Program-made: the position numbers and the translations under genes
Source: Budorcas taxicolor
Lineage: Eukaryota > Chordata > Mammalia > Artiodactyla > Bovidae
Length of the DNA stretch: 64,000 bases
NCBI RefSeq assembly: GCF_023091745.1
Contig: NC_068910.1
Span: forward strand, 50,021,272 to 50,085,271
Direction of reading: 5' to 3'
In this document: positions 29,116-40,530 of the stretch, piece after piece
Layout: every line of letters begins with the position of its first letter
How positions within the stretch are numbered: the stretch's first letter is position 1
Notes under the pieces: model-generated
The model's database searches: none
What the model was told of the DNA's origin: nothing
The model's input: only the letters and a program-made list of their open reading frames with translations

Positions 29116-32100
29116 ACTTGGAGAAAGGGGTGGATTCACAGGGATGATTGGAATGTGGGCCTTCAGGTTCCTGTAACATATCGGTGGAGACAGGTTTAAT
29201 CCTGGACAGATGAACCCAGCTGGTGACCCCCTGGAGTTTGCTGTAGGAGTACTTGGCAAGATTTAGTAAGGACCTTTCCATTTTGGGAGTAGCTAGTCGC
29301 CAGGGGTTCACTTTCTAGGTCTTTAGAAGTACCCAATCTCCAGGGTAACTGGGACTGTCATCTGGAGAGGACTGCACTCTGTTGCCATAGTCTTGTCTAG
29401 CCTTCTGGACCTGGCCTAGGTTTATAATGTATCTGAGATGAGCCTGGGTTTCTGGGTCAGTTAGCATGTCCAGAGTAAGGAATGGCCTTCTGTGTGTCAT
29501 TTTGCAAGGGCTTAACTTAGTGGTAGTTTCAGGAGCTGCCCTGACCCTTGGCAGGCTGTTGGTGGCAGGTGATACCACAGCTCTAACGTTTCCTGACAGT
29601 TTGCCCAAGGTTTTGTTTTGAGTATGATTATCCTGTTGCACTTTTCCTAAGGACTGAGGTCTTCAGGACAAATGGGGGTGGCACTTCATTCCCAAAGTCT
29701 GCAAAATCTGTTGTGTGATTTTTGTTGTAAACGAAGGTTCATTGTCACTCTGAAGGTGATGGGCAATCTGAATCTAGGAATAGTTTCCTTTAGGAGCACC
29801 TTAGCCACTTCAGTTACCTTCTCTGTTCCATTAGGGAAGGCCTCCATCTATACAGTTAGAGTACCTATAAAGACTGGTAAGTATTTGAAGCCCTGGAAGG
29901 AGGGCATCTGAGTGGAACCTATTTGCAATCCTCTTCTGGGTAAATCCCACATTGCTGGACTGGGCTGACGAGGGGAAGGCTTGACTTTGCCTCCTGGATT
30001 ATGGGTGGTGCAAAGGGCACAGCCTCGAGTTACTCTTTGAATTGTCTCCAGGAGCCCTTTCCCTGTAAAAACTTGGAAAACAACTATGGGCATTGCATCT
30101 CTCCCCAGATGGAGAGAATCATGTCGCCCTTTAGTAATTTTCCAGTGGTTGGAGAAAGGAATGAGCGGTTTCTGATCTCTGTGTCACCAGCCATCTGTTC
30201 CCTTCATTTCCCCCTCTGTTTCCTGCCTAGGTCTCTTCAGAAATTGAGTACCTGGGTATAACATTAGAAGGGGGAAGGGATAGGATTAAAGCCATTTTTG
30301 TTATGGACATTAGGGCTACTTTGCTCGCTTCCCAGTCAGCCCTGTCATTTCCTCAGAAAATTTGAGAAGTTCCCTTTTGGTGCCCATGGCAGTGAATGCC
30401 TGCTACATGTTTTGGTTTTTGAACTGCTTCTGTGAGATGTAGAATCTCAGCCCCACATTTTACAGGGAAATTTCTTGCATTTAGAAGTCTTCTCTATTTC
30501 CAGATAGCTGTGTGGCATGTAAAACGAAGGCACAGTTTGAGTCTGTGTATAGGTCTATAATTTTTCTCTCCCTTAGGATTAAGGCTCACATTACGGCTCT
30601 TAGCTCAGCCTTTTGGGCTGAGGTGTTAGGTGGCAAAGATTGTGCTGCTTTAATACTGTAGTTGCTCACAGTAGCATACCCTGCCCTCCTGACTCCATCT
30701 TTAAAGGAACTGGTGTTAGCGCTTCCTCCGTTTTCTATGGCCTGGTCTACAGGTCAGATCAGCGGGCACAGACCTGGTCAAGGGTTTTGAGGCAAGAATG
30801 TGTTAGCTCTGGGCTTTTGGTGGGCATTAAGGTAGTGGGGTTGAGTGTGTGGCAGATTTTGAGGGTTGGTTCTGGAGAGTCAAGGGGCAAAGCCTGGTAC
30901 TTGATAAGGCTCCCTTCTAGTTTGCCTGTTACCTCTAAAGTTGCTGGTACTTGGGAGGAGTCTGGATTTCAAGTGGCTGTCCAAAGACAAGCTTGTTAGG
31001 TTTTTCTACCAATAATCCAGTGGCTGCTACAGCCTGGAGGCAGTCAGGCCAAACTTGGGCCACAGAGTCTAGTTGCTTGGAAAAGTAGCCTTTAGGCTGA
31101 GGCACTTCCCCTAGCTTTTGTATAAGGACACCCAAGGCTGTCCCCTGCCTTTTAGCCGTGTACAAGATGAATGGCTTTTCCAAACCAAGGGGACCCAGAG
31201 CAGGGGCTCTGGTGAGGGCCTGCTTGATATTATTAAAAGACTTCTCCTGTTCTCCATTCCAAAGTAAGTTCTGTATCTGGCCCTTTAATGGCTTCATATA
31301 GGAGCTTAGCCATTAGTCCCAATCCTGGAATCCAGACTGTACAAAATCCTGCCATGCTCCAAAAAAGATGGACATGTTTTTTTGTCTTTAGAGTACTTAG
31401 GCGTAAGATAGTTTGTTTTCTATCTGGAGACAGTTGTCTACTTCTGGAGTGTTAAATATATCCCAGATATTTAACTTGTTGCCTCGTGCCTTTTTCTGAG
31501 ACTCTAACCCCGGGCCCCAAGGAAATTAGGTATTCCGATGCTATTTGATCTGAAGCCTCCATGGAGGGCCTCCGTGTTAAAATATTGTCCAAGTACTGTG
31601 GAATGATCCCTTCTTTTAGGTGCGTCTCCCTTAGTTCCTTTCCTAGGGCCTGGGCGAACAAGTAGGGGTTGTCCCGAAATCTCCTAGACAGTACTGTCCA
31701 TATGTATTGTTGCATTTGGCCTGAGTCAGGGTTAGTCCACCTGAAGGCAAACAGACACTGAGATGAGGGATGAACTGGTATGCCAAAAAAAAAAAAAAAA
31801 AAGCCATCTTTGAGTCTAGCACAGTAAACTGTTTGGTGTCTCCAGGAATCTGGGCTAATATGCTGCAAGGCTTGGCCATAAGGGGATGTATGGGGGCCAC
31901 TGGATCTTTCACTGCATTAAAGTCTTGCGCTGTACTCTATTCCCCATTTGGCTTAACAGCTGGCAGAAAAGAAGCAGTGGATGGAGCCTGGAGGGCGCCC
32001 AGAGGCCGCGTCTTAAGAATTTAGCTCCATGGGGTTGTAAACCCTTCTTTGCTTCCAGCTTGATAGAATACTGTCTCCTGTTGGGATAGGCAGTTTCTGG

Positions 32101-32520
32101 CCTAAAGCTGATTCTTACATGTTGGCCATTTGCAGCCCTTCCAGGGATTCCTTTGTCCCATACTGAAGGGTCTGCTGTTTGTAGAATATGCCTGGGAATA
32201 GGACTTTGCTCTTGTGGCTGATGTTAGAGGCAAAATAAGGGGCTGCCCAGGTCCTCCTATCCAGAGTATGGCCCTGAGGAAACTCAGAAGGTCTCTCCCA
32301 AGGAGAGGGGTAGGACACTCGGTACAGCTAAAAAGGCACGTGAAATCAACTTCTGCTCAAGTTGGCAAGTGAGAGGCCCAGTAAAATAGTGGGTACGAGC
32401 CTTTCCCTCAGCATCCATCGCAGTGCAGCTTTTGAAGGAAAGAAATTCAGCGTGAGGAATCAGGACAGGGTAAGTGGCTCCCTTATCAATTAAAACATCG
32501 ATTTTCTGTCTGTCATGTCA
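29116..32520 (-). pseudogene. ERV-A pol remnant (protease/RT, RNase H, integrase)
   Basis: Read leftwards on the minus strand: a reverse transcriptase segment (about 31450-31870), the connection and RNase H segment (about 30940-31300), the integrase zinc and core region (about 29850-30090), and the integrase C-terminus (about 29110-29640, with DPETQAHLRYIINLGQVQ and SWVHLSRIKPV). Breaks are many. The polymerase catalytic box reads YLDN instead of the usual YVDD, the first integrase acidic residue position reads Gly, and an 18-base homopolymer run (31785-31802) interrupts the RT segment. The family resembles gammaretrovirus-like ERV1. It cannot encode active enzymes. Confidence 0.88.
31785..31802 (+). 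repeat. poly(A) run in ERV-A pol
   Basis: 18 consecutive A on the + strand inside the reverse transcriptase region, a probable slippage expansion. Confidence 0.9.
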
Positions 32521-34061
32521 AGGACTACCTGGGGCTCCTTGACGGAGATAGATGTCTCGTTGTGAGGGGAGCCACCAGAATCCCTGGGCCACCTCAGACG
32601 TCCAGCATGGCCATCTCAGGAGCGGGAGCCCTACTTCCCCTTCAGGAAGGAGTGAAGTCTCTCTTCCAGCGACTTGTTTGTTTGCAGTCTGGGCGCAGCC
32701 CAAGGGGATCTCTCTGGCACTCTTGGGCCCAGTGGCCAGCTGACTTGCGTTTGCAGCATTTCCCCTGTCGGTGTTGCCTTCGGACAGATAGTTGGACTTT
32801 GTTGGTGCCGTTGGGTTGTCCTGAGGTTACAAGGCATGGGTGAGAGCAGTGGCTGTCAGTGTTGCGTGAGCCCTGCCTGTCGTTCCTCGTGTTGGCTTCC
32901 CTCTTCCTCCTCAGCTTGATCTCCATTATTAAATACCCCAAAGGCCACCCCTAAGAGTTGGGGCATGAATGTTTGTGAGCCAAATTGTAGCTTTTGGAGT
33001 TTCCGCCTAATATGAAGGGCAGACTGGCTGATGAAGTGCTGTCCCAGTAGGGACTGGCCTTCACAAGTGGAGGGATCTATGTTGGTGTATTTTCTAAAAG
33101 CCTCCGCATACCACATGTGAAAGAAGGATGGACTTTCTTTTTCTTCTTAGGTCATTTCTTGAACCTTTTCATAGTTAGCTGACTTTTTGATACACTTTCT
33201 CATCCTTTCCAGTAGACATTGGATAAATCCTTCTTGGCTTCTGTTCCTTCCCGGGAATTATAATTCCAAGAGGGTTCCTGATCTGACTGCGTCTCCACTC
33301 AGAGCATAATGTTTGGGTTGGTCTCTGGCAAACTGGTCAGTTCCCTCTGGCCTGCTGTCCAGATTCTTTGTTTTTCCTCAAAAGTACAATGAGTAGACGG
33401 GACTACTTGGACATCCTTCCAGTTAAATCATAGACCAGAGTGAGGACGTAAGACCATTCAACAAACTCACTAGGCTCTTCAGAAAATGGGCCCAGTTTCT
33501 GTCTGTACTGGGCTGTATCAGTTAAAGAGAAGGACATGCACTCTGTCCCTTTTCCATTCGCCACTTCTCTGACAGGGCATAGTTTTCCTAAGCCTGCGTG
33601 ATGGGAAGCTCCACTGTGAGTTACCCCAGAGGGACTAGTCTGTTACTTCTTTGGAGTAACAGAGGGTATGAAGGGACATAGGGAGGTGGAGTTTGGGATT
33701 GGTCAGAGGGAGTGGGAGAAGTAGGTGACTCTGAAAAAGTACAAATGCTGTTGTTAGGAGTCGGGGGAGCTAGATTTCCCCCCGAGAGATGAACTTACCA
33801 GGGGATCATCTAAAGAGTCAGGAGAGTCTTCTGGTTCCCCAGGTTTTTCGTATATGTGCTGCCTAAGCGAGCACATTCTGAAGGGTTTGAATTATGAGAC
33901 CCATATAGGGCGCGATGTTGGTAAAGGACCATGAAAGCCTGAACACAGGGAATCTCACTCCACTTTGCCATCTTGTGGCAGTGAAGATCCAGTTGCAGAA
34001 TGGTATTACAATTTAGAAACCCGTTTTCAAGGCATTTTTCTCCATTCCCCAGTTTATACAA
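32521..34061 (-). pseudogene. ERV-A gag remnant
   Basis: On the minus strand, matrix-like sequence lies at about 33810-34061, capsid-like sequence at about 32856-33650 and a nucleocapsid zinc-knuckle region at about 32640-32940. In the knuckle (GKCCKRKSAGHWAQEC) the second Cys of the C-X2-C-X4-H-X4-C pattern reads Arg. Stops and frameshifts separate the parts. Confidence 0.8.
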
Positions 34062-34106
34062 AGACCAGGCCCTGCAACAGTAGAATCTGTTTCTCCTTTT
34101 TTTGGT

Positions 34107-34246
34107 TGTTCAGTCGCTCAGTTGTGTCTGACTTTTTGCAACCCCACAGACTGCAGCACACAGGTCTCTCTGTCCTTCACCATCTCCTGGAGTTTGCTGA
34201 TACTCATGTCCGTTGAGTCGGTGATGGCATCCAACCATTTCGTCTT
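34107..34246 (-). repeat. BovB 3' terminal fragment
   Basis: GTTCAGTCGCTCAGTTGTGT, then ACCCCACAGACTGCAGCAC and TCCGTTGAGTCGGTGATGGC, the same 3' terminal wording as 3940-4060. Confidence 0.9.
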
Positions 34247-35594
34247 CAGGGAAGCTCTCTCCTTTATTAGCCCTTCAATTAAAAAGTCCACTTCTTAACA
34301 ATACACTCCAGAGTGTTTCTCCTGGCTTGGAGGGGGATCCTCCCATGTCGAATAGCCTGCAACCAAAAACAAGAGAGCACTCCTGGAATGGAGGGTGGCA
34401 TCCTGGAAATGTTGACCAGGAGACATTAGCCTGAAGGGGTTTGGGGCGTCCCTGAAATTCTCTTCAAACCTGATGGGATTTCATATGTCTTCTTCACTCT
34501 CTGGTTGGTTTCTGGCCCCCAAGATACCCTGCGCAGGGCACCCAACCCAGCACAGCTGGCGAAGGGCTTTTGAAGCAGTGTAGACAGGTTGCCAGGACTT
34601 CTCTCAAGGATCTGTTGTTTATAGAGCTTATGTCCTATCATAAGCCTTCCTGTGCTGGAGTTCATTCCCTGAGACTGAGCATCTACAAAGTTTATATTAT
34701 AATTCGGGCTTCTGGTAGTGGCCGGCCTGATAGGCTGTCTGTAGCAGTGTGGAGGCTGCCATGCCTGGAGTGAAGGGGGTAGGGTAGATGTAAAGAGCAA
34801 TCCTTGGAGAAATTGGAGCTGGGTGCTATGGAAGGTGGCATGGGGTTCAAGGCTTGAGGGCCAGGAAGTGGAGAAATTCTCAAAAGTAAATTTCTGGACA
34901 TTGAGGTCCAGAAGAATCCCAAATCCTTTGTCCTATCTTCCTGGCAGCTAAGATAGAATTGAGGGGACTTCCTGGCGGTCCAATGGCTAAGACTCTGCGC
35001 CTCCAGTGCAAGGGGGCCCAGGTTCGATCCCTGGTCAGGGAACTAGATCTAACATGCCACAGCTAAGCGTTCTCACATGCCATAACTAAGCAGCCAAATA
35101 GATAAATAAATATAGTAACGGAAAAAAAAAGAATTGGGAATCGTCTGGTTTTGACTGACACAGATGGCGCTGAATTAGGCAGTGGCAGGGATGCAGCTTA
35201 GGAATGATATCCAGGAGATCTTTCCATAAAAGGCTGCAGAGAAAAAACATAAACAGACCTTTTTGTTCAAGTAAAGTAGGAAAGAAAACCTTAGTGGAGG
35301 TTTCTGTACGGAAAAGTTAGAGAGTGAGGGTGAGACCCCTTGGGCTCCTGCATGGTCGGAAATTGCGTTTCTGCTGTGTCCTGAAGGATAGTATCAGCTG
35401 TCACCCAAACATTTGAATCTGCGCAACCTGGGATATTCTCCTGCCATTCCCAGTTTTGCAGGGAAACATAATGCTGTGAGTGGGCAGACGTTACGGCCTG
35501 TGGGTCTTGAAAGGGAAGGGGATAGTGAGAGAAAGCAAGCAAGAGTAAAAGCCACAGCTGGGCAAGCTCTGTGGTTTACCTTGACTTCTCGAAT
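34247..35594 (-). other. ERV-A leader and gag 5' region
   Basis: Lies between the primer binding site and the recognisable gag. No frame persists. It is interrupted by a CHR SINE at 34964-35129. Confidence 0.6.
34964..35129 (+). repeat. CHR-type SINE in ERV-A
   Basis: GGACTTCCTGGCGGTCCAAT, then GTTCGATCCCTGGTCAGGGA and an A-rich tail. Flanked by agaattgag before and agaattggg after, a probable target duplication. Confidence 0.88.
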
Positions 35595-35612
35595 TCCCGA
35601 GTTTCGGCACCA
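35595..35612 (-). promoter_or_regulatory. ERV-A primer binding site, tRNA-Phe type
   Basis: tcccgagtttcggcacca on the + strand matches the reverse of the known Phe-type site at 17 of 18 bases. It lies two to three bases inside the 5' LTR, where a minus-strand provirus requires it. Confidence 0.85.
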
Positions 35613-36010
35613 AATACGATCTTGGGTGGCCTCGGCCTGCAGCTGCTTAGAGCTGGGCTTCGGTTCCCTGGCCAGTGATTGAGGTTGGGTTGCAGCAGGG
35701 AGAGCACCAGATGCTCGCCACTAGACCAGTGGTCAGTACTGGCACTTCAGCTTTGCAGATGAAGAATTCCCACAAAGATGGAAAGTGGTGAAACAAGTGA
35801 AGTATTTATTAGGAGGACAAAGTACAGTCCGTGTGGATAGACACTTGGGCAGACTCACAGTTGCCGAGGCGTGCCCTTGTGGCAGTTGAATTACTTTTAT
35901 GGGGCATTTCTTCTCGTTTCCTTGGCCAGTCATTTTGATTTACCTGGTTTAGAGTCCATATTTAGTTTATGTCTCAGGATCCTCCCATATGTGGGTATGC
36001 ATCTCTTAGC

Positions 36011-36149
36011 ATCTCCTTCTTGGAGAAGGAAATGGCAGTCCACTCCAGTACTCTTGCCTGGAAAATCCCATGGACGGAGGAGCCTGGTACAGGCTACTGT
36101 CCATGGGGTTGCAAACAGTTGGACACGACTGAGCGATTTCACTTCACTT
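36011..36149 (+). repeat. Bov-A SINE with perfect target duplication
   Basis: Bov-A monomer (GAAATGGCAGTCCACTCCAG to CGATTTCACTTCACTT) bounded by perfect copies of catctcttagc at 36000-36010 and 36150-36160. Confidence 0.92.
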
Positions 36150-36261
36150 CATCTCTTAGCCAAGATGGATTCCACCCAAGAGGACTATGGGTAGTGAACA
36201 TCAGTTGGCATCCCTCCCCTTTTTGACTTGCAAGGAGCCTTTCTGTGCATGTATAATTGGG

Positions 36262-36477
36262 GAGGTCTTCCCTGGTGGCTCAGATGGTAAAGCGTCTGTC
36301 TACAATGCGGGAGACCTGGGTTCCACCCCTGGGTTGGGAAGATCTGCTGGAGAAGGAAATGGCAATCCACTCCAGTACTATTGCCTGGAAAATCCCATGG
36401 ACAGAGGAGCCTGGTAGGCTACAGTCCATGGGGTTGCGAAGAGTCAGACACCACTGAGCAACTTCACTTTTCACTTG
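36262..36477 (+). repeat. Bov-tA SINE
   Basis: GTCTTCCCTGGTGGCTCAGA, GGTTCCACCCCTGGGTTGGG, then Bov-A tail to GAGCAACTTCACTTTTCACT. Confidence 0.93.
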
Positions 36478-36652
36478 GGTTCAAGAATGAGAAATATGTG
36501 GTCTCTTATCTTCTATCTGGGCAGGGCCCTGCCTCCTCTCTGAGCTTCCCTGCTGTGCTTGTTTTGAAGTTCCAGTCCCCAGGGAATGAGTCTCCTATCG
36601 CTTTACCCTGCAGGAGCCCATCTACTTCCTGCCTCACTTTCCTTTAGCGACA

Positions 36653-39117
36653 TTGTTAGTTGCATTTATTCATGTAATTATTTCATTATAGTGCTGGGCA
36701 GAGTGACTGGCTTGGGGACTCAGGAGCTCTTTATTGAAGGAGTGATTGGGAAGAGCCACCTCAGAGGGGAAACCCTGGGATGTCAGGGTTGAATGCTCCA
36801 TCAGACAACCCTCTTGAGTCTGTATTTATCCATCACTCATGAATACACTCTCAAGCAACAAGTGAGGTTACTTTCTGGTCCAACATCCAGTCACCTGTTC
36901 CGTGGAATTAGGCTTATCCTGGATTAGTAACAACCAAGTTACTTATTGCCAGTCACGTAATTTTGATCCATTAATTAAGGAGGATGAGGAATGTCGTAAG
37001 TTATTTGCTAACACTTACATCAGAAAATGTGCTTACCATTTTATCCACAGCTTTATCTTCTTGGTCTTTGGTGCACAGTCCTGGGTCTTAATGTATACAC
37101 TCTTGTATGTTTGTCACCAGATGACAGGTTCTTTTGGTTCAAGAAGTCTGCTCAGCAGACATTTATCAGATGTCTTCTCTGTGCAAAGTATGCTGTGCTG
37201 ATCCCTGAGGCAAAAAGCCCACTGAATAAGCTCAAACCCCTGACTTAAAGGAGTCCATGCTGTTGTGGGGGGTGTTTGGTAAATTTTCGGCTGAGACATA
37301 AAGGTTGAATGAGGGACATTCTGGGACAGAGACAGAAGGCCACGTCAGCCAGGGTGACACTTTGCCTGGGAGGGCTGCTGGATCTGCTGAGGCAGGGCCA
37401 GAGGCCCTGGGCCTCGGGGGCTGCGGGCAGGTGAGAGCTTGCTCCCGGAGAGGCCCTAAGGAGCCGGAGGACTGCTCGCCCTTCCTCTGGGCACCTTCAC
37501 TCGCTAGTGCTCAGAGATATGTGCTCAAGATGTAGGGTGCCCTTGTGAACGTGGATGTGTGGTTTGGCTTTGAAGCACAGAGGATTTGGTTGCATCTTGG
37601 TGCTGGTAGAGTGATAGGGAGATGCCCTCAGACCCCCAGTGCTGTGGGCATAACTAGGGAGGAGCCCTGCATGTCTTCCTTGCCGACCTCTGGCCTGAGT
37701 AGAGCCCTGCCCCCGGCCAGGCTGCGCTTTGGTAGCTGTGGATGCGTCAGAGCTCCCATGAAAAATGTGTATGGAAAAATCTCTGATCCTTTTTTAGTAG
37801 ATTACACTGCTTCTCTTTTCTCCAGTGCCTCATTATTCAAGATTATTTGATGTTCTCCAGCTTTTAAAATAATTATTTTCCACCTACGCAGAACATCCTG
37901 TAGAGACATTGAGTTTCCAGTGGGAACAGAGGGGAACACTTATTTTAAAATTGGGAAAATAAGCCTCTTTTGGGGAGGGGGAGCAGAGAGTGTTGCAGAA
38001 CTTACGTAACAGTGCAGGAACTCACATGTGGTGCGTGAGTTAAAAAAATATGATGTAGAGGCTATTGCCGTCCCTAGACCCTCGCCCTATTGTCTCCAAC
38101 CCCTCTATTCCCCTTTTTAGTGGTGGGGCTTTTACTTCTTTCATTAAATGTATATTTATGTACTCAGGTGCACAGTCACTCAGATAAATTAGTAGATGCA
38201 AAATTGTGCTTATAAAACCTAGGTGGGAGCAACAGGGGAAAACATGAACAACAGCGGTGTTTAAAGAAACAGCGGTGTCTAACACCACTGCTTAAAGAAG
38301 CGACACCAGTGTGCTGCCTCCCCGTCCCAGCCTCTCCCTCCTCTCTTAGGGTAGCTATGACCTTATGTTTTGTGATGATTATTTCCTTTCTTTTATTAGA
38401 ATTTTACCACCCATGTTGGTAGCCCTACAAAACTTACTGTTGTACAGATTTTTAAACTTTATATAAAGGGAAATATACTGTATTTTTCTGCAGTGTTTAT
38501 AAATATGCACACACATTGCTAAAATTCATCCATCTTGCTACACTCTGGTTTGCTTTTTCTGTTTATGATAGATTCCACTTTCTGATTCTGCCCTGTGTTT
38601 AATCATTCATTCTGCAGTGGAAGAACATGCAGGGGACTTCAGAGCCCCCACCTTTGTCTCTCAGACCCCATCCCCTTTCCTAGACTTGGGCAGATCCTGA
38701 GCTTGGCACACTGGCTGGCAAGCTCTGTGTAGGGTAGACACACAAACCGGCTGGCTCCTAAAAGTGACAGTTTGTCTTCCAGATGGGTTGCTAAGTGTGT
38801 GGTCCCTCCAGCAGTGTAGACAGTTGCTTTGCTTCAGTTTTTCTCCAGTGTTTGATATTGTCAGGCTTTTTACCAGTTTCTTGGTAGTGAAATGGAGTCT
38901 ATTGGTAGTTTTCATTTGCACTTCCTCAGCCATTGATAAAGTTGACTTAAGTATTTCCTCTTGATCAGTGCCTGTTTCTAGCTTTCTGCCCACGTTTCTG
39001 TTGGGTTTTTGGTCTTTTCTGATTTTATGAGCATTTTATATAATGTAAACATTAATCAGTTATATGAGAACATCTTCCTTCAGTTTAGGGTTCATGTGGT
39101 GTATATTTTTTTATGAA

Positions 39118-39120
<3 letters not shown>
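36653..39120 (+). other. intron 13 spacer with old LINE pieces
   Basis: 36653-38060 shows no element I recognise. About 38380-39080 has AT-rich L1M/L1ME-like wording (TCTTTTCTGATTTTATGAGC, TTAATCAGTTATATGAGAAC). No coding exon is supported. Confidence 0.6.

Positions 39121-39164
<44 letters not shown>
39121..39164 (+). repeat. (GT)n microsatellite
   Basis: 22 uninterrupted GT units directly before a reversed Bov-A. Likely polymorphic. Confidence 0.97.
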
Positions 39165-39165
<1 letters not shown>

Positions 39166-39279
39166 GCTCTGTTGGTCCAACTCTTTGTGACCCCATGGAC
39201 TGTAGCCCACCAGGCTCCTCTGTCTATGGAATTCTTCTGGCAAGAATACTGGAGTGGGTTGCCATTTCCTTCTCCAGTA
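39165..39279 (-). repeat. Bov-A SINE
   Basis: GGTCCAACTCTTTGTGACCC to GTTGCCATTTCCTTCTCCAG, a reversed Bov-A monomer with the GT repeat at its end, a common arrangement for this SINE. Confidence 0.9.
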
Positions 39280-39305
39280 ATGAATGCTCCCCTCATATAT
39301 ATATA

Positions 39306-39517
39306 TAATTTTTTTTTAAATTTTATATTGGAGTCTAGTTAACATGTTGCGTTAGTTTCAGGTGTACAGCAGAGCAGTTTACGTTCCCACTAAAATGTAG
39401 GAGGGTTCCTTTCTCTCCACACCCTCACCAGTGTTTATTGTTGGTAGACTTTCTGATGGCTGTTTTGACTGGTGTGAGGCAATAGCTCATTCTAGTTTTG
39501 ATATGTATTTCTAAGCA
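39306..39517 (-). repeat. short L1 3' fragment with internal deletion
   Basis: A T-rich L1 tail (TTTTTTTTTAAATTTTATAT) joins directly to ORF2-end wording (CCACACCCTCACCAGTGTTT), skipping the 3' UTR. It is separate from the L1 that starts at about 39620. Confidence 0.75.
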
Positions 39518-39537
39518 ATACATATCCATGTATATGG

Positions 39538-39617
39538 AGATATATATATATATCCATATATATATACACACACATATATATCTCCTTGGGTGGGTGTATA
39601 TATATGGATATATATAC
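39538..39617. repeat. AT-rich simple repeat
   Basis: Runs of TATATA broken by CC and CACACA units, between two L1 segments. Confidence 0.85.
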
Positions 39618-39982
39618 CTCCTTTTTCAAATTCTTTCCCAATTTAGGTTATTACAGAGTATTGAGCAGAGTTCTTTGTGCTATACAGTAGGTCCTTGTTG
39701 GTTGGTTGTTTTATATTCAGCAGTATGTACATGTCAGTTCCAAACTCAGTCTGTCCTCCCCCCAATCCTTCCCCTTGGCACCCATAAATTTGTTCCCTCA
39801 GTTTGTAAGTCTGTTTCTGTTTTGTAAATAAGTTTATATCATTTTTTTAAGATTCTGAATATAAATGATATCATATGATATTTATTTTTCTCCATCTGAC
39901 TTAGTATGCTCATTTCCAGGTCCATTCTTGCCCCTGCAAATGGCATTATTTCATTCTTTTTAATGGCTGAGTAGTATTCTGT

Positions 39983-39986
<4 letters not shown>

Positions 39987-40019
<33 letters not shown>
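39987..40019 (+). repeat. (TG)n microsatellite
   Basis: About 16 TG units inside the 3' UTR of L1-A. Confidence 0.95.
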
Positions 40020-40021
<2 letters not shown>

Positions 40022-40219
40022 CACATCTGTATCCATTCATTTGTCGGTGTTTAGGTTGCTTCCATGTCTTGGCTGTTGTAAACAGTGCTGTAGTAAGAAT
40101 TATGGTGCATGTATCCTTTTGAACCATGTTTTTCTCTGGATGTATGCCCAGGATTGGGATTACTGGATCATATGGTAGCTCTATTTTTAATTTCTTAAGG
40201 AACCTCTTTTAGTTTCTTA

Positions 40220-40530
40220 AGGGCTTCCTTGATCATTCACCTGGTAAAGAATCTATCTGCAATGCAGGAGACCCCAGTGTGATTCCTGGGTCGAGAAAAT
40301 CTCCTGGAGAAGGGACAGGCTACCCACTCCAGTATTCTTGGGCTTCCCTGGTGGCTCAGCTGGTACAGAATCTGCCTGCAATGCGGGAGACCTGGGTTCG
40401 ATCCTTGGGTTGGGAAGATCCCCTGGAGAAGGGGATGGCTACCCACTCCATATTCTGGCCTGGAGAATTCCATGGGCTGTATAGTCCATGGGGTCGCAAA
40501 GAGTAGGACACGACTCAGCAGCTTTCACTT
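40220..40530 (+). repeat. dimeric Bov-tA SINE
   Basis: Two tRNA-derived heads in tandem, the first ending at CTCCAGTATTCTTGGGCTTC where the second begins, followed by one Bov-A tail ending in CAGCTTTCACTT. The same junction is present at 63402-63711. Confidence 0.9.

Larger units (their letters stand above)
26995..36652 (-). mobile_element. ERV-A: decayed ERV1 (gamma-like) provirus
   Basis: A provirus on the minus strand with two related LTRs (26995-27634 and 35613-36652), a tRNA-Phe-type primer binding site beside the right (5') LTR, then gag and pol in normal order reading leftwards. Most of env is missing or beyond recognition. Reading frames are broken in many places and key catalytic residues are changed, so it is not coding-competent. 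Later insertions inside it are a BovB 3' piece, a CHR SINE, a Bov-A, two Bov-tA SINEs and a hAT-like element. It lies antisense to MLH1. Confidence 0.9.
35613..36652 (-). repeat. ERV-A 5' LTR (carrying two SINEs)
   Basis: Partner of 26995-27634. Its greater length is explained by a Bov-A (36011-36149) and a Bov-tA (36262-36477). LTR differences are frequent, so the insertion is old. Confidence 0.85.

Noticed and set aside
39121..40019. CRISPR-like or structured tandem arrays in the GT, TG and TA runs
   Set aside because: They are simple dinucleotide microsatellites with no spacer organisation.
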